Shown here: positions 19,301 through 29,977 of the stretch, one piece after another
Layout of the letters: every line of letters begins with the position of its first letter
Position numbering within the stretch: position 1 is the stretch's first letter
Assembly (NCBI RefSeq): GCF_021404405.1
Contig: NZ_JABFTV010000006.1
Span: 1 to 64,000, forward strand
Length of the DNA stretch: 64,000 bases
Direction: 5' to 3'
Source: Billgrantia aerodenitrificans
Lineage (GTDB): Bacteria; Pseudomonadota; Gammaproteobacteria; Pseudomonadales; Halomonadaceae
Made by a program: the position numbers and the translations under genes
Notes under the pieces: model-generated
Databases searched by the model: none
The model's input: only the letters and a program-made list of their open reading frames with translations
What the model was told of the DNA's origin: nothing

Positions 19301-22300
19301 CGGGCAGCGCCTTGCGATCCAGCTTGCCATTGGCGGTCAGCGGCAAGGCATCCAGTCGTACCATGGCACTGGGTACCATATAGTCCGGCACACGTTCACC
19401 CAATTGCGGGAGTAACGCGGTGTCATCGAGGTCGCTCCCGTCTGCCATCACCACGTAGGCATACAGTTGCACACGGCCTTCCTCGTTTTCCCGCGCGATC
19501 ACCTCGGCTTCCGAGACACCCGCCTGGTCGCGCAGCAGGGCAGCGATCTCGCTCGGCTCCACCCGATAACCACGAATCTTGACCTGCTCGTCCACCCGGC
19601 CCAGGAACTCCAGGCTACCGTCGGCCAGTTGACGCACACGGTCACCGCTGCGATAGAGCCGTTCCCCCGCATGGAAGGGGCTGGCGACGAAACGTTCCGC
19701 CGTTTGCCCCAGACGTTTCAGATAGCCTTGCGCCAGCCCTGGACCACCCAAATAGAGCTCGCCGGCAACGCCCTTCGGCACCGGGTTGAGCCAGGGATCG
19801 AGCACCCAGGCCTGAGCGTTGGCCAACGGTGTGCCGATCGGGAGCGTGCTGGCAGCTCGATCGGCCATGTCGGCTTGCTGGGTGAGAATGCCTACCGTGG
19901 TTTCCGTGGGACCGTAGTGATTGAGCACCCGGCAGGTTGGCTTGAGTTCGGCGATACGCGCCAGTAGCGCCCAGTCGGTCGCTTCGCCGCCCAGAATCAG
20001 GCGCTCGAGGGGAAGTACATCGGCCGGGTTGGCGGCACTCAGCAGTGCCCGCAGGTGGCTCGGCACGATCTTGAGCACATCCACCTGCTGTTCCCGCATA
20101 TAAGCCGCGAAGGCATCCGGGTCGAAGGCGCACTCGGGGGAAATGAGGTGCAAGGTGCGCCCGGTGCACAAGGCACCAAACAGCACCGTATGCCCCAAGT
20201 CCGCCGCTACCGTCGACACCATCGCCATGTTGCGGGCATCCTCTGGTAGCGCCAGCGCCTCCAGAACGCCCTGCACGTAGTTGGCCAGGGCAGCGTGACT
20301 GACCGCCACCCCTTTGGGCTTGCCCGTGGAGCCAGAGGTATAGATCACATAAGCGGTCTGCTGGGGATGGATGACGGGTAGTTCTGGCTCAACTGCAGAC
20401 GGAATATCATCGGTAAACGCCAGCGCCATGACCGGAACGTCAGCGTTCCAGTCACACGCCATACTGCTCAGCATTAAGCGAGCGCCGCTGTCAGCCAGTT
20501 GATAGGCCAAGCGCTCGCTCGGCAGCTGTGGATCCAGTGGCACGAAGGCCCCGCCCGTTTTGAGAACGGCGAGAATACCGAGTACGTACTCGCAGGAACG
20601 CTCGGCGTGGATGGCAACACGCGCCTCGGGGCCAACGCCCTGTGCGATGAGTGCCTGTGCCAGACGCTGGGCCTGGGCATCCAGTTCGGTATAGGTCAAG
20701 CGGCTAGCATCGTCGCTCACCGCCGGGCCATCCGGTGATTCACGAACCATTCGCTGCCATAGAGTCAGTACGGTTGTATCCTGCCACGACCTGTTCACCA
20801 CCGGCAGGCCGAGTTCCGCGTCTTGCGAGTAGACGTCGCACAAGCGACTTTCTCGAGTGCTTTTTTTCCATTGGAATTCATTCAGGAGAGATTCGAACTG
20901 GTGTGCCAACAGGCCAACCGTTTCCTCGCTCAACGCGTCGGGGTCATACAAATAATCCAGGCTAATTCCGCTACCTAGCTTGACGCGAAGTGTCAGGGGA
21001 TAGTGATTTCCGCTATCGCTCTGAATTGACGAAAACGACAATTGTCGTTTATCCGACTCGAGCAGAATCTCATCCACCGGGAAGTTCTCGAATACCACGA
21101 TATTGTCGAACAACCCTTGGCTTCCATTTCCGGACCAGCGCTGAATTTCATAAAGCGGCGTATGTTCGTGTTCCCTCGAGGCTAGATTTCCGGCCTGCAG
21201 CTCACGCAACCAGTCACCCAAACGCATATCTGGTTTCAATGACGTGATGACCGGCAAGGTATTGATGAACAGCCCCAAGATTTCATCTGCACCATCCAGA
21301 TCCGCGGGGCGGCCCGCGACCGTAGCGCCAAAGGTGACCGTCTGCTGGCCGGTAACACGACTCAGCAGCAAAGCCCAGGCGGCTTGTAGCAAGGTATTGA
21401 GCGTTACTCGCTCGTGACGCGCCACTCCTTGCAGCCAGTCGACATGCTGGCTATCGAGTTCGCTGCGATATATCCCAGGCTCCGTTGCCGAGCCGGTGGC
21501 AGCGGGCAAGGCTTCGACCAGGCGAGTCGGCTCTTCTACCTGTCCAAGCCGTTCACGCCAGAAGGATTCACTCGCCTCGACATTGCGCTCTTCCAACCAC
21601 TCGATGTAATCGCGATAGCGGCCGGCGCGTGCGGGCAAGGGAGAACCCTCATAATGCCGAATGACCTCTCCCAGCAATTGAGCGCCACTCCAGCCATCCA
21701 GCAGTAGGTGATGACTCGTCCAGATCAAGTGGTGACGTGTCTCGTCGACTTTCACCAAGGCCACACGCATCAAAGGTGGCTTGGTCAAATCCATAGCGCG
21801 ATGTTGCTCCTGGGCCAGGTCGTCAAGCTCCACCTTCTGGCTCTCTCGAGCTTGCCAATTCTCCTCGAACCAGGGTAACTCGGCCCGTCTGGCAACCCAC
21901 TGCAGCGGTGTATCGTCCTGACTCAGAAAACCGCTGCGTAGGATGTCGTGACGTGCCACCACCGCTTCCCAGGCCGCCTTGAAGCGGCGTGGATCAAGGC
22001 CATCGATATCCACCCGCAACTGGTTGAGGTAAGCGCTTCCATGCACGTCGTATAAGCTATGGAACAGCATGCCCTGCTGCATCGGTGACAGCGGGTAGAG
22101 ATCAGCCAGGTTGTCGAAATCGAGTGGCAGACGGTCCAGGCGTTTCTGGCTGATGGCCGCCAGCGGGAAATCCGAAGGCGTCGCCCCGTGTACGCCACTG
22201 GTACAGTGAGCTACCAGCTCCTCCAGCTCTCGCTGGAAACAATCGACCAGAACCTGCACGGTGGCATGACGATAGCGCGCCTTGCTGAAGCGTACGTTCA

Positions 22301-25300
22301 GCGTCAGTTTCCCGTCGTAGACCTGGCCGTTGATCACCAGCTCGTGCTGCTGTGGAGCATCGCCATCGAAACAGGTACCGGCGCTTTCCCGGGCAGGGGT
22401 CCAGAGCGCTGCGTCGTCGAAACTGCCGTCGAATTGCCCCAGGTAGTTGAACACCACCCGGGCCTTGGGCAGGGCGCGCAGCGCTTGCCGCTGCCCAGCA
22501 CTGCCCAGGTGCTTGAAGACTCCGTAGCCAAGCCCCCTGTGCGGCGTCTCACGCAGGCCCTCCTTGACGCGCTTCAACGCCTGTTCCAACTCCCCTTGGG
22601 GCGCGAGCACCACGGGGAACAGGCTGGTGAACCAGCCTACGCTGCGCGATAGGTCGATGCCCTCGAACAGGTCCTCGCGGCCATGACCTTCCAGGTCGAT
22701 CAATATCCGTTCGTGACCGCTCCAATCGCATAGCGCCCTGCCCAGGGCCGTCAGCAGGATATCGTTGACCTGGGTGCGATAGGCCGTCGGCGCCGCCTTG
22801 AGCAGCGCCTCGGTACGGGCTTCGTCCAACTGCAGTTGGATACTGGTTTGCCAGGCACTGGTATTCTCACCGTCCGGTTCGTCGCAGGGTAGCTCGACGG
22901 GCACCCCGGCCAGACGCTGCCAATGGCCTAGTTCATCGCCATGGGTCTCGGCATAGCCTTGCAAGGCCCCGGCCCAATCCAGCAGGCTGCTGCTCTTTTC
23001 TGCCAGTTCGATGGCCTGCCCAGTCCGCACCTGGGAATAAGCCGCCCGTAGGTCGTCGAGCAGGATGCGCCACGACACGCCGTCCACCACCAGGTGATGA
23101 ATGGCCAGCAGCAGTCGCCAGCTCCCATCGTCCACCTCGATGGCCAGTGCTCGCAGCAATGGCCCTTCGCTAAGGTCCAGGCTGCGCTGAGCGCTCTCGC
23201 ACAAGGCTTCGATCTCTGCGGCATCGCTGGCCTGGCGCACCCATAGCAGTTCCTGCTCCTGGACATCCGCCACTTCCGAATAATGCTGCCGCCAGGCACC
23301 GTCGGCATCCTGCCAGTAACGCAACCGCAGACTGTCATGATGCCGGACGAGCGCACTCAGCGCCTGCGACAACATCTTTGTGTCGAGTGCCTCTCGACTA
23401 TGCAGCAATACCGCCTGGTTCCAGTGGTGACGTGCCGGTATCGCCTGGGCAAAGAACTCAGCCTGGAACGGCAACAGCGGCACTTCGCCTTCGGCACTAC
23501 CGAAGCTCGAGGCCAACGTCTCGCTCGTCGCCTCGGCCACCTCTGCCAATTCGGCCACGCTCTGACGTTCGAACAGCTGGCGGGGCGTAATCTTCCAGCC
23601 GGCCTGGAGAAGACGCGAGACGATCTGCAGGCTGAGAATCGAGTCGCCACCCAGCTCGAAGAAGTTATCGTGGCGGCCCACTCGTTCAACGCCAAGTATC
23701 TCTGACCAAATGTCTGCCAGTGCTTCTTCCACCTCGCCCTGCGGCGGCGCGTACTGCGAGCCACTGGCCAACTCCGGCTCGGGCAGGGCCTTGCGATCCA
23801 CCTTGCCGTTGGCATTCAGCGGCAGTGCCTCGAGGGTGACCACGACGCCCGGCACCATATAGTCCGGTAGCTTCTGCCCCAGTGCCTCACGTAGTGAGAG
23901 GCTGTCGAGTTCACTGCCGGCCTGGGGAACCACATAGGCTACCAACCTAGCGCCATTGGGGCCTTCCTGGGCGACCACCACTGCCTCGCGAATCTCTGGC
24001 TGAGAGAGCAGCTCAGCCTCGATCTCACCCAGTTCGATGCGCAGACCGCGGATCTTCACTTGGTGGTCGAGGCGTCCCAGGTATTCGAGCTGGCCGTCTT
24101 CCCGCCAGCGCACCAGATCACCGGTGCGGTAGAGGCGTTCTCCTACGGTGAGTGGGTCGGCGATAAACCGCTCTGCGCTGAGGTCAGGGCGGTGCAGGTA
24201 GCCCCTCGCTAGACCAACACCGCCGAGGTAGAGCTCACCCGCTACCCCGGGCGGCACCAGGTTGAGATCGCCATCCAGCACATGGGTGCGAATCCCGGCG
24301 ATCGGCTGGCCGATAGCAACCTGGTTGCGTCCATCGTCTTGGCATGTCCAGTGGGTAACGTCGATGGCCGCTTCGGTGGGGCCATAGAGGTTATAGAGCG
24401 CCGTGTGAGGCAAGCGAGCAAATACTTGATTCTGCAGCTCCGCCGGTAGCGCTTCGCCGCTGCATACCACACGCGTCAGACTCGTACAGGCTTCTACCTC
24501 GCCATGCGCCAGGAAGGCCTGCAGCATCGACGGCACAAAGTGCAGCGTGGTGATCTTGTGGGTACGGATCAGTTCGACCAGCCTCGCCGGCTCGCGATGC
24601 GCCCCCGGTGGGGCCATCACCAGCTGGGCGCCCTGCATCAGCGGCCAGAAGAATTCCCACACCGAGACGTCGAAGCTGAACGGGGTCTTCTGCAATACCG
24701 CATCGTCGGCCGTTAGCCGGTAGGCATCCTGCATCCACGCCAGGCGGTTGCTCAGCGCGCGATGGCGGTTGGCCGCGCCCTTGGGCCGCCCGGTGGAGCC
24801 AGAGGTGTAGATCACATAAGCAAGATTCTCACCGTGCAGCGCCACGTTCGGGTTGGCCGACGCTTGATGCGTCACATCCAATCGATCCAGCTCGATAACG
24901 CTAAGGCTCTCAGTCACCGGCAACGACTCGCGGAGATGCTGCTGGGTCAGCAGCAGCTCGATGCCACTGTCTTCGACCATATAAGCGAGCCGCTCGCTGG
25001 GGTAATCCGGATCCAGCGGCACATAGGCGCCGCCGGCCTTGAGGATGCCCAGCAGCCCCACCACCATCTCGATGGAGCGCTCAGCAGCGATCCCCACTCG
25101 GGTTTCGGGTCTTACTCCTAGCCCGATCAAATAGTGGGCCAACTGGTTGGCTCGGGTATTGAGTTCGGCGTAGCTGAGCGACTGATCTTCAAATACTAGT
25201 GCCTCGGCCTCTGGGGTTGCCGCGACCTGGCGCTCGAACTCGTGGAAGATGGGCTCAGTAGACTCACTCGTCGCCTCGCGGCTGCCCCAATCGAGCAGCA

Positions 25301-26720
25301 GGTCTTTCTCGGCATTGCCAGGTAGTTCGATCGAGGAGAGCCGGGTATCTGGCTCCTCCAGCAGGATTCCCAGCACCTTCTGGTAATAACCAATCAGTCG
25401 CTGGATGGTCTGCTCCTCGAACAGGCCGGTATTGAACTCCAACGTACCAACCACTTGCTCCTGCTCGATAAGCATATCCAGGGATAGCTCAAATTTTGCA
25501 CTCGTTTGTGGAATGTCGATCAGTGCAGCTGATGTCCCCTCCAACGCGAGCGCTTCGTCCTCTGACTTGAGCTGGAGACCGAACATGACCTGGAACAGCG
25601 GCTGCCGAGTCGGGTCTCGCCTAGCCTTCCGCTCTTCAAGCAATATCTCCAGTGGCATATCGGCATGGTCGAGAGAGCCCACCACATCTTTCTTGATTTG
25701 GCGACATACCTCGCCCAGGGACAGGTCCGGCTCCACTCTCGCCCGAAACGGAAGCGTGGTAATGAAAAAACCGACGACGTCTTGGAACGCCTCCTGCTGT
25801 CGGCCAGAGGATGGCACACCGATGGCAAAATCCTGCTGCCCACAATAGCGAGACAACAAGATTTGCCAGGCGGCGAACAGCGGCACGAAGGGTGTGAATC
25901 TTTCGCGCTGACAAAAGGCTTTCAGGGAGTTGGCGAGACGGCCTTCCAGCACAAAACGTTGCGCATCGCCAGTGAACCCGAGCCGCTTGGGATAGGCATG
26001 ATCCGTCGGGATATCCAGCGGGGGAACATCATCGCCAAGATGGTCGTTCCAGTACGCGAGCTCCTTGTGAAGGGCGCCCGCTGCCACTCTCTCCTGCTGC
26101 TGTCGCGCATAGTCGCCATACTGCACTGACAGGCTCGGAAGCTGAATATCGCCGTCCTGGTGCAAGGCCATGCGATAGGCATCGCTTAGATCGGACTCGA
26201 TGATACGGTTGGACCAGGCATCCGAGATGATGTGGTGAAGACAGACGACCAGAACGTGTCGGCGCTCCTCCATCCTGATCAATCGAGCCACGAGCAGCGG
26301 TGGCTTGCCAAGATCGAAGACGTGCTGCGTAACGCTGTTGATCGAACGCGCCAGCCTTTCGTCCTGCTTAGGCCCATCCAGCCCAGAGAGGTCTTCCCTA
26401 TCAAGGGAGAACGGAACATTGGAGAGTGGTATCTGCAGTGGTACGCCAGCACGCTCGAAGAATCGCGTTCTCAGTACCCCATGGCGCTTGATCAACACTT
26501 GAAAGGCGCGCTCTAGCGCCCCAGCATCTACGCTTCCGGTTAGGCGATACGCGCGCGGCTGGTTATAGGCGGTAAGGTCCGGGGAGTAACGGTATAGGAA
26601 CCAGAGCTGCTGCTGCGAGTATGACAGGGGGAACCCATTACCTGCTGAGGGCACACTGTCTCGCACCGCCGTTTCATTATCTGGTGCTGTCAGACCTGGT
26701 GAATGAACTGCTTCCTTCAT
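10368..26720 (-). CDS. Four-module NRPS: C-A(Ser)-T-E / C-A(Asp)-T-E / C-A(X)-T / dualC-A(Thr-like)-T-TE
   Basis: A 5,450-residue siderophore synthetase. Approximate residue spans are C1 30-450, A1 480-985, T1 990-1055, E1 1070-1500, C2 1530-1950, A2 1980-2470, T2 2485-2550, E2 2570-3000, C3 3030-3450, A3 3490-3995, T3 4005-4070, C4 4110-4540, A4 4570-5070, T4 5085-5150 and TE 5190-5440. All C and E domains keep HHxxxD motifs, T domains keep GGxS, and the TE has GWSLGG. Pocket codes read by alignment to the GrsA positions are A1 DVWHVSLIDK (Ser), A2 DLTKIGHVGK (Asp), A3 DIWQLTADDK (unassigned) and A4 DVWNMGLIHK (Thr-like). C1 looks LCL, C2/C3 DCL. C4 follows a VPGG linker and carries HH-x5-GD, the mark of dual E/C domains. 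ATG 26720 has GAGGGG upstream. It is the last gene of the operon. Confidence 0.93.
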   Translation of the reverse strand: MKEAVHSPGLTAPDNETAVRDSVPSAGNGFPLSYSQQQLWFLYRYSPDLTAYNQPRAYRLTGSVDAGALERAFQVLIKRHGVLRTRFFERAGVPLQIPLSNVPFSLDREDLSGLDGPKQDERLARSINSVTQHVFDLGKPPLLVARLIRMEERRHVLVVCLHHIISDAWSNRIIESDLSDAYRMALHQDGDIQLPSLSVQYGDYARQQQERVAAGALHKELAYWNDHLGDDVPPLDIPTDHAYPKRLGFTGDAQRFVLEGRLANSLKAFCQRERFTPFVPLFAAWQILLSRYCGQQDFAIGVPSSGRQQEAFQDVVGFFITTLPFRARVEPDLSLGEVCRQIKKDVVGSLDHADMPLEILLEERKARRDPTRQPLFQVMFGLQLKSEDEALALEGTSAALIDIPQTSAKFELSLDMLIEQEQVVGTLEFNTGLFEEQTIQRLIGYYQKVLGILLEEPDTRLSSIELPGNAEKDLLLDWGSREATSESTEPIFHEFERQVAATPEAEALVFEDQSLSYAELNTRANQLAHYLIGLGVRPETRVGIAAERSIEMVVGLLGILKAGGAYVPLDPDYPSERLAYMVEDSGIELLLTQQHLRESLPVTESLSVIELDRLDVTHQASANPNVALHGENLAYVIYTSGSTGRPKGAANRHRALSNRLAWMQDAYRLTADDAVLQKTPFSFDVSVWEFFWPLMQGAQLVMAPPGAHREPARLVELIRTHKITTLHFVPSMLQAFLAHGEVEACTSLTRVVCSGEALPAELQNQVFARLPHTALYNLYGPTEAAIDVTHWTCQDDGRNQVAIGQPIAGIRTHVLDGDLNLVPPGVAGELYLGGVGLARGYLHRPDLSAERFIADPLTVGERLYRTGDLVRWREDGQLEYLGRLDHQVKIRGLRIELGEIEAELLSQPEIREAVVVAQEGPNGARLVAYVVPQAGSELDSLSLREALGQKLPDYMVPGVVVTLEALPLNANGKVDRKALPEPELASGSQYAPPQGEVEEALADIWSEILGVERVGRHDNFFELGGDSILSLQIVSRLLQAGWKITPRQLFERQSVAELAEVAEATSETLASSFGSAEGEVPLLPFQAEFFAQAIPARHHWNQAVLLHSREALDTKMLSQALSALVRHHDSLRLRYWQDADGAWRQHYSEVADVQEQELLWVRQASDAAEIEALCESAQRSLDLSEGPLLRALAIEVDDGSWRLLLAIHHLVVDGVSWRILLDDLRAAYSQVRTGQAIELAEKSSSLLDWAGALQGYAETHGDELGHWQRLAGVPVELPCDEPDGENTSAWQTSIQLQLDEARTEALLKAAPTAYRTQVNDILLTALGRALCDWSGHERILIDLEGHGREDLFEGIDLSRSVGWFTSLFPVVLAPQGELEQALKRVKEGLRETPHRGLGYGVFKHLGSAGQRQALRALPKARVVFNYLGQFDGSFDDAALWTPARESAGTCFDGDAPQQHELVINGQVYDGKLTLNVRFSKARYRHATVQVLVDCFQRELEELVAHCTSGVHGATPSDFPLAAISQKRLDRLPLDFDNLADLYPLSPMQQGMLFHSLYDVHGSAYLNQLRVDIDGLDPRRFKAAWEAVVARHDILRSGFLSQDDTPLQWVARRAELPWFEENWQARESQKVELDDLAQEQHRAMDLTKPPLMRVALVKVDETRHHLIWTSHHLLLDGWSGAQLLGEVIRHYEGSPLPARAGRYRDYIEWLEERNVEASESFWRERLGQVEEPTRLVEALPAATGSATEPGIYRSELDSQHVDWLQGVARHERVTLNTLLQAAWALLLSRVTGQQTVTFGATVAGRPADLDGADEILGLFINTLPVITSLKPDMRLGDWLRELQAGNLASREHEHTPLYEIQRWSGNGSQGLFDNIVVFENFPVDEILLESDKRQLSFSSIQSDSGNHYPLTLRVKLGSGISLDYLYDPDALSEETVGLLAHQFESLLNEFQWKKSTRESRLCDVYSQDAELGLPVVNRSWQDTTVLTLWQRMVRESPDGPAVSDDASRLTYTELDAQAQRLAQALIAQGVGPEARVAIHAERSCEYVLGILAVLKTGGAFVPLDPQLPSERLAYQLADSGARLMLSSMACDWNADVPVMALAFTDDIPSAVEPELPVIHPQQTAYVIYTSGSTGKPKGVAVSHAALANYVQGVLEALALPEDARNMAMVSTVAADLGHTVLFGALCTGRTLHLISPECAFDPDAFAAYMREQQVDVLKIVPSHLRALLSAANPADVLPLERLILGGEATDWALLARIAELKPTCRVLNHYGPTETTVGILTQQADMADRAASTLPIGTPLANAQAWVLDPWLNPVPKGVAGELYLGGPGLAQGYLKRLGQTAERFVASPFHAGERLYRSGDRVRQLADGSLEFLGRVDEQVKIRGYRVEPSEIAALLRDQAGVSEAEVIARENEEGRVQLYAYVVMADGSDLDDTALLPQLGERVPDYMVPSAMVRLDALPLTANGKLDRKALPEPVQAGKDKAFEAPQGEAEETLAAVWAEVIGCEQVGRNDNFFELGGDSILSLQIVARSRKRGYKVTPKQLMEGQTIAAVAAMATPLAATAPKQAAAPEKVASFALLPVQRWFFEQNFSEPHHWNQSLMLEAASGVDAAVLRRAVETVVDHHGALRLRFERLGDSWQQAYGKLADDIFEHVDVSDHAGPAQAITQAAEAAQRSLSLTRPFRAIWMELGGERGGRLLLVAHHLVIDSVSWRVILDDLQAAYTQLSSGNAIDLPPATTSLDEWARALADYATSEAMAEQRPYWEGLVKAPEPSLPARNPQGSNTVADTASLAGSLSIDATTQLLGPVHKAYRTQVDDLLLTALSSALCQWAGRDSVLIELEGHGREDLFDGIDLSRSVGWFTSLYPVRLTPGSTEPGSSLKAIKEQLRQVPDKGLGYGVLRYLKEEPALVGGAYPQVTFNYLGQFDRSLQGDGAWRLAKESAGQPRAAQSERRTWIEVVAWVQEGQLRFHWHYSREIHSEAEIHALRASFQVQLEALIEHCTGGAQGATPSDFPLAGLSQKQLDDLRLDIANVEDLYPLAPMQQGLLLHTLLNPGSGMYMMQDRYRFASSIDVDAFEQAWQRVVERHEILRTGFVWRTEEMQWQVVYRKVPSPVEYLDWSGLDESEAERRLAALLRQELDEGFALEHPPLLKVRLIRLAEDLFYFVQSFHHILMDAWCRSLLLTEFFHYYTTHRHATRTDLALPRPYRDFIAWLQKQDEGALRDYWQRELADFDTVTPVPYLKPHGSLDSVATVADAFASLSHAESAALQDLTRRHQLTVNTIVQGAWALLLGRLAQADDILFGVTVAGRPLELEGIQETVGLFINTIPLRVALPSPQTSILDWLHELLAKNLEMRQYEHLPLVDIQAMGEVPRGRSLFDSLFVFENAPIDAGLAVKGRDFQVAVKGNRTHTNYPLTVVVVPGEELKLQLSYDARKFDGSDVERLLAGFRQLLLQIIAKPDAACHELEVLPADERKTQLAQCRGPSVAYPFARGYIDLFRDQVHQQPHRVAVRHLGETLTYEELDDLSNRIAQALRQAGVKKDDVVALHAERGLALPSMILGTFKAGGAYLALDHRLPDPRIAAMLASSHASVLVATAEQTSRLEAVLESMPSPPRMLVFEELAAAEDPQGDVAIPVHPDQAAYVIYTSGSTGEPKGVVVSQRGMLNNQLSKIPYLDLSPRDVIAQTAALSFDISVWQSLAGLLCGACIEIVPDEVARDPGALLDYVRDNGITVLQSVPALIQSLLAASPAELPALRWMLPTGEASTSDLARQWFARYPSIPLVNAYGPAECADDVSLHLLRADDDERAPVVPIGKPTDNTRLLVLDDHLNPLPSGVCGELYVAGVGVGRGYLNRPGLTAERFVPNPHADAPGERLYRTGDLARHRADGVLEYAGRVDQQVKIRGQRLELGEIESRLAEVEEVRDAVVVTQDGPGGARLVAYVVAQPHGAIDTAALRERLGQQLPDYMVPSVMVTLDALPLTPNGKVDRKALPAPEFGSGEAYVAPQGEVEAALAAIWSEVLGIERVGRHDNFFELGGHSLLALGVLERLRARGLEAQVRTLFQWPELAAFAKALSQAPERQQLVVPPNRIPENCQSIQPEMLTLIDLDIEEIDRIEDVVPGGASNIQDIYPLAPLQEGILFHHRLQQVGDTYVLPCLLGFGSREQLERFIAGFNQLIARHDILRTAVLWEGLHEPVQVVYRHALLEIEWLEREEADASSNVAERLNAHVDPAQYRIDVRQAPMVRAIAAQDAEQGRWLLQLPSHHLVLDHTTLELLVEEIALIQQGREGELPKPLPFRNFVAQARLGVSPAEHEAFFRERLGDVEEPTAPFGLLDVRGDGSDIEEVRMPLEAELAQQVRQQAQRHGVSTASLFHLAWALVLSKTTGRDDVVFGTLLFGRMQGAEGAERALGMFINTLPVRIGLGVKGVADCLRQTHDVVTELLHHEHASLALAQRCSGLPGGTPLFSTLLNYRYSAPQQEASTRRAWEGMEVLGNRGRTNYPIVMSVDDMRSGFQLVGQASNSVGARRLCDYMSAAVAGIVASLQSAPQQALSEIALLSEAERRQLVDWGLNHQRNPGTDPVHRLFERQVATSPDVRAVVFEEQTLSYAELNTRANQLAHHLIGLGVKPETRVGIAMERSIEMMVGLLAILKAGGAYVPLDTDYPSERLAYIVEDSGIALLLTQQYLREALPSTEGLSVIELDRLEVVHHASTNPEVELHGEHLAYVIFTSGSTGRPKGAAIRHEALTNCMVWMQETYRLTDTDAVLHKAPFGFDVSVWEIFWPLSVGARLVIAQPGDHRDPERIIELVQRHGVTTLNFVPSMLKAFLAYPDVKTRTRLKHIMCGGEAVPAILQQEVQERLDGANLHDLYGPTETTIHVTSWWCHDEAQRQIPIGRPITGTRTYVMDGELNLVPPGVVGELYLGGVSLARGYLNRSDLTAERFVADPFAAGERLYRTGDLVRWREDGQLEYLGRLDHQVKIRGLRIELGEIEAELLSQSEVREAVVVAQEGPGSARLVAYVVPEACAELDTASLRERLGRHLPDYMVPAVVVTLEALPLNANGKVDRKTLPKPHLEEVRDYVPPSTPEARQLAAIWQEVLGVERVGETDNFFELGGDSLLSLKVLSHAQALQETKLDFKLRDLMQKPTIAHLLGMSRHTEALHEGTVMLNGECHEQPPLFCLHAVMGTVFDYQALARRLQGKCTVYGLPCRMLTDPQHLDISLEAMADAYAGTIRRLQPVGPYRLLGWSLGGTLAAMVAARLEEQGQGVSLLALVDPYVPGAGRRVEDGWLRDFAGFVSVILPGVSLEMLERDDEERSEEPSVEELATKLKKLLTSYEANGREGYAALGSEELARIFYVARHLKRLSLQTDTLPKLCCEADCWWEAGRPQVEQGALTNQLDRMPRRSIETSKDHFSIITDDDLLSQIEEQLLESSECHPHTHETVLPVP

Positions 26721-26778
26721 GAATTACCCCTCTTCCTGAACCGTATTGCGAATGGTGTTATCGAACGGACTTGGCATC

Positions 26779-29700
26779 TCAGTGGGTATCGAGCTCGGCT
26801 AGCCCGCCTTCGCGCGCCTCCGAATCGCTCTCACGCAGCACACTCCCCAGCTCAGCAGCGGTGGGGTGGTCGAACACCACGCCGGGGGCTATCTCGACAC
26901 CCAGTTGTTTACGGATACGGGCCACTAGCTTGATCACCAGCAGGGAGTGCCCACCCAGTTCGAAGAAGTCTTGGTCGATGCCGATCTCCTCGCGCCCCAG
27001 CAACTCGGCCATCGACTGGCACAGGGTGGCTTCCACGGCATCCCGCGGTTTCGTCAGCGGTCGTTGCTCACCTGCTTGGTGAGCAAGAGCGTCCAGCGCT
27101 TGGCTATCGACCTTGCCATTGCCCAAGCGGGGAAAATCCTCGACGTGGATAAAGCGAGAAGGATGCATGGGCTCGGGCAGGCGTGTGGCCAACTGCTCGC
27201 GAAGCCGGGCCTGGCCTTCTGCGGACACGGCCTCGGCATCCGCCACAAGAAACGCCACGAGCTCCTGCCCGTTGCTGCCGCAACCGCTCAGACGCACCAG
27301 GCTCTGCTTGATCCCTGGTTGGGCTTGCAACACGCTTTCGATTTCCGCCGGTTCGATACGAAAACCGCGCCGCTTGATTTGGTCGTCGGCTCGTCCGATA
27401 GGCCTTATGCCACCCTCGGGCAGCACGCACACCAGGTCGCCGGTGCGGTAGAGCCGTTCACCGGGCATGACGGGATCCTCGACGAACGCTGCCGCAGCGT
27501 GATTGAGATAGCCGCGGGCCAGTTGGGCGCCACCCAGATACAGCTCCCCTACAGCACCGGCAGGCGTTACCCCCAGGTCATCGTCCAGCACCCGACAGCG
27601 ACAGTTGGGCAACGCCTGGGTGAGTGGCAGAGGGCCGCCCATATCGTGAGACAGCGATACCGGGTGCACCAGGACGCCGACGGTCGCTTCCGTGGGGCCG
27701 TAATGGTTGTATAGCTGGATCTCGGACGAGAGCTGCGCGATGCGAGAAAGCAAGGCAGGCGAAGCCGCTTCACCGCCCAGTATCAGGGTGCTGGGCAGGC
27801 GCGGGGCGTCGCTCTCGAGCAAGGCCTCTAGATGAGACGGCACGATCTTGAGCGCATCGATGTCGGTCGCTGACATAAAACGCGCAAAGCCCTCTCCATC
27901 CTGCATGTCGTCAGGCCCGGCGATCACCAGGCGGGCACCATTGAACAAGGCGCCGAACAGTGCCGTATTGCCCAGGTCAGTGGCCAACGACCCCGTCAGT
28001 GCCCAGCGCTGGCATGTCGAGAGGTTCATGGCCCTGGTGGCAGCGGCCACATAATTGAGCAGTTGGGCGTGCTCGATCATCACGCCTTTTGGGGTGCCCG
28101 TGGAGCCTGAGGTATAGAGGAGATAGGCCACGTCACCCAGGCCTGGTTCTGGCAGTGATTCTGCGCTGTCGGTCTCTTCCACCGCTTGTGGCAAGCCCAC
28201 GCAGGGGATGCCAGGAAGGGCGAACGCTGTGGATTCCGCCTCGGCATTTTCAGCGCTCACCACCAGCGCGGGCTGGGCATCCTCGAGCACCTGCCGTTTG
28301 CGGGCGGTGGGCCACTCAGGATCGAGCGGTAGATAAGCGGCACCGACACGCCATACGGCCAGTAGCAGCACGACGGCATGCGTGGAGCGCGGCAGGTCGA
28401 GTGCCACGTAGTCACCACGCTTGACGCCCTGGCTACCCAACCACCCCGCGATATCATTGACGCGGGCGTGTAGTTGGGCATAGCTCAGCGTGGTGCCCTG
28501 CTCTTCGATAGCGATGGCGTCAGGTGTTGCGTCCGCCCATGCGGCAATATGCGCCGCTACGCTGCGTTCACCAACATCGAGTGTGCCCCCCTCGAGCGCT
28601 GGCGCCTGCTGCTGATCAGGAAAAATAAGCGGTACCGAGCGTATCGTCTGCGCAGGGTCGGCCAGCCCTACCCTGAGCAACAACTGATACTGGTCCAGCA
28701 GGCACTCGGCGACCGCTCGGCTGTAGCATGAGGGGTCGGTGTAGAGCGTCGCCACTGCACCGTGCTCACTGCGGCCAATATGCAGGATGAGTTCGAATGG
28801 AGACGAGGGCCCAGGCAGCGCCCGCAAATGCCAGCGTACCTCCGCGGCATCGTGATCCCTCGCCTCGCTGGCAAGAGCGAACCCTGCTGCTAGGTGACGC
28901 TTATCGGATAGCGCATCCACCGGCCAGTACTCCTGGGCCTGTATGTGCGCTTCGAGTTGTTCGGATAGGCGCACGATCCAATCGGAGAAGCCGCGATCCA
29001 TGACCCCGTCAACCAGCACCGGCAGGACTTTATCGAAGAGGCCAATCGCCCCCTGCATCACCTCGTAATCCTGCCGGCAGTCGTGCTGCCAACCGCCCAG
29101 CGCGCACTCGCTGCCGCTGATCCTGGCGAGTAACGCCCACCAAACCGCCTGCAGCACAGCCTCTGCGGATACCTGAAGCTCGTCGGCCAGGCCATCGATG
29201 CGCGCGACCAAGTCGGGTTCGAGTGCCCAGGCCACGTGCTCATACGCTGGGCTCGATGCAGGCTGGCCCAAGCGCCTGGCAGGCAGACGCCACGCCCCCG
29301 CTTGCTCAGCGCCTTGCTGATGCGCCTGCCAGTACTCACGCCCTTGTTGGGCGTCTTCGTCACTTTCGAGGGACGCACGCCATTCGATGAATTGGGAATA
29401 CTGCAGCGCCGGCTCATCATCGGCGGCGCCGCCCAGGGCATAGGCATCCGGTAGCGCCGAGAACAGCGCTTGCAGACTGCCACGATCCGCTGCCAGCGCC
29501 GAGACTGCCAGGAGCAGTGCCCATGCGGTGTCACCGGTTCGCAGCAGTGCCGGGCGAAGCAGCTCGCCGTGCTCGACGGCCAGGGGGTGCTGGCGAAGCG
29601 CCTCGGCATGCTCGTCAAGCCGTGTTTCCTTATCATCGCGGCCGCGCAAGTCCTCGTGCAGCCACTCGATATCAGCAAGGGCGTCGAGTGCCTGATGCCT

Positions 29701-29952
29701 CAGCCCACGGTACCCCGCTACCTTGCAAAGCGCCGTTGACAGGGCTTCGTGCTGCAGCCTGAGATCGCTCAGTGTGCGCTCCAGCCGCGATACATCCAGC
29801 GCCCCCTCAATATCGATCGCCATGATGTGGACTTGCGGCGACGCCATCGCTGAGGCGTCACCTTCCTGGGTATCCAACGCCGTCAGCACCGCGTGCTGTT
29901 CAGGGCTCAGCGGCCAATGGGCCAGGTCCGGCCGTTCGGTTATCGCATTCAT
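26779..29952 (-). CDS. NRPS module: interface domain - A(Asp) - T
   Basis: About 1,057 residues. The first ~440 residues have the condensation-domain fold, but where the HHxxxDG motif should be the sequence reads VSALAADRGS, so it cannot catalyse condensation. This matches the 'interface' domains known to partner siderophore aspartyl beta-hydroxylases. Next come an A domain (TSGSTGTPKG near residue 620; pocket DLTKIGHVGK, Asp) and a T domain ([10 protein letters not shown] near residue 1005). There is no C domain of its own; the C domain that should join acyl chain and Asp ends the previous protein, so the module is split between two genes. ATG 29952 was chosen for its GGGGAG 8 nt upstream; the longer frame from 30099 would overlap the previous gene by 120 nt. 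Confidence 0.88.
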   Translation of the reverse strand: MNAITERPDLAHWPLSPEQHAVLTALDTQEGDASAMASPQVHIMAIDIEGALDVSRLERTLSDLRLQHEALSTALCKVAGYRGLRHQALDALADIEWLHEDLRGRDDKETRLDEHAEALRQHPLAVEHGELLRPALLRTGDTAWALLLAVSALAADRGSLQALFSALPDAYALGGAADDEPALQYSQFIEWRASLESDEDAQQGREYWQAHQQGAEQAGAWRLPARRLGQPASSPAYEHVAWALEPDLVARIDGLADELQVSAEAVLQAVWWALLARISGSECALGGWQHDCRQDYEVMQGAIGLFDKVLPVLVDGVMDRGFSDWIVRLSEQLEAHIQAQEYWPVDALSDKRHLAAGFALASEARDHDAAEVRWHLRALPGPSSPFELILHIGRSEHGAVATLYTDPSCYSRAVAECLLDQYQLLLRVGLADPAQTIRSVPLIFPDQQQAPALEGGTLDVGERSVAAHIAAWADATPDAIAIEEQGTTLSYAQLHARVNDIAGWLGSQGVKRGDYVALDLPRSTHAVVLLLAVWRVGAAYLPLDPEWPTARKRQVLEDAQPALVVSAENAEAESTAFALPGIPCVGLPQAVEETDSAESLPEPGLGDVAYLLYTSGSTGTPKGVMIEHAQLLNYVAAATRAMNLSTCQRWALTGSLATDLGNTALFGALFNGARLVIAGPDDMQDGEGFARFMSATDIDALKIVPSHLEALLESDAPRLPSTLILGGEAASPALLSRIAQLSSEIQLYNHYGPTEATVGVLVHPVSLSHDMGGPLPLTQALPNCRCRVLDDDLGVTPAGAVGELYLGGAQLARGYLNHAAAAFVEDPVMPGERLYRTGDLVCVLPEGGIRPIGRADDQIKRRGFRIEPAEIESVLQAQPGIKQSLVRLSGCGSNGQELVAFLVADAEAVSAEGQARLREQLATRLPEPMHPSRFIHVEDFPRLGNGKVDSQALDALAHQAGEQRPLTKPRDAVEATLCQSMAELLGREEIGIDQDFFELGGHSLLVIKLVARIRKQLGVEIAPGVVFDHPTAAELGSVLRESDSEAREGGLAELDTH

Positions 29953-29977
29953 CGATTGACTCCCCATACCCGTGGCT

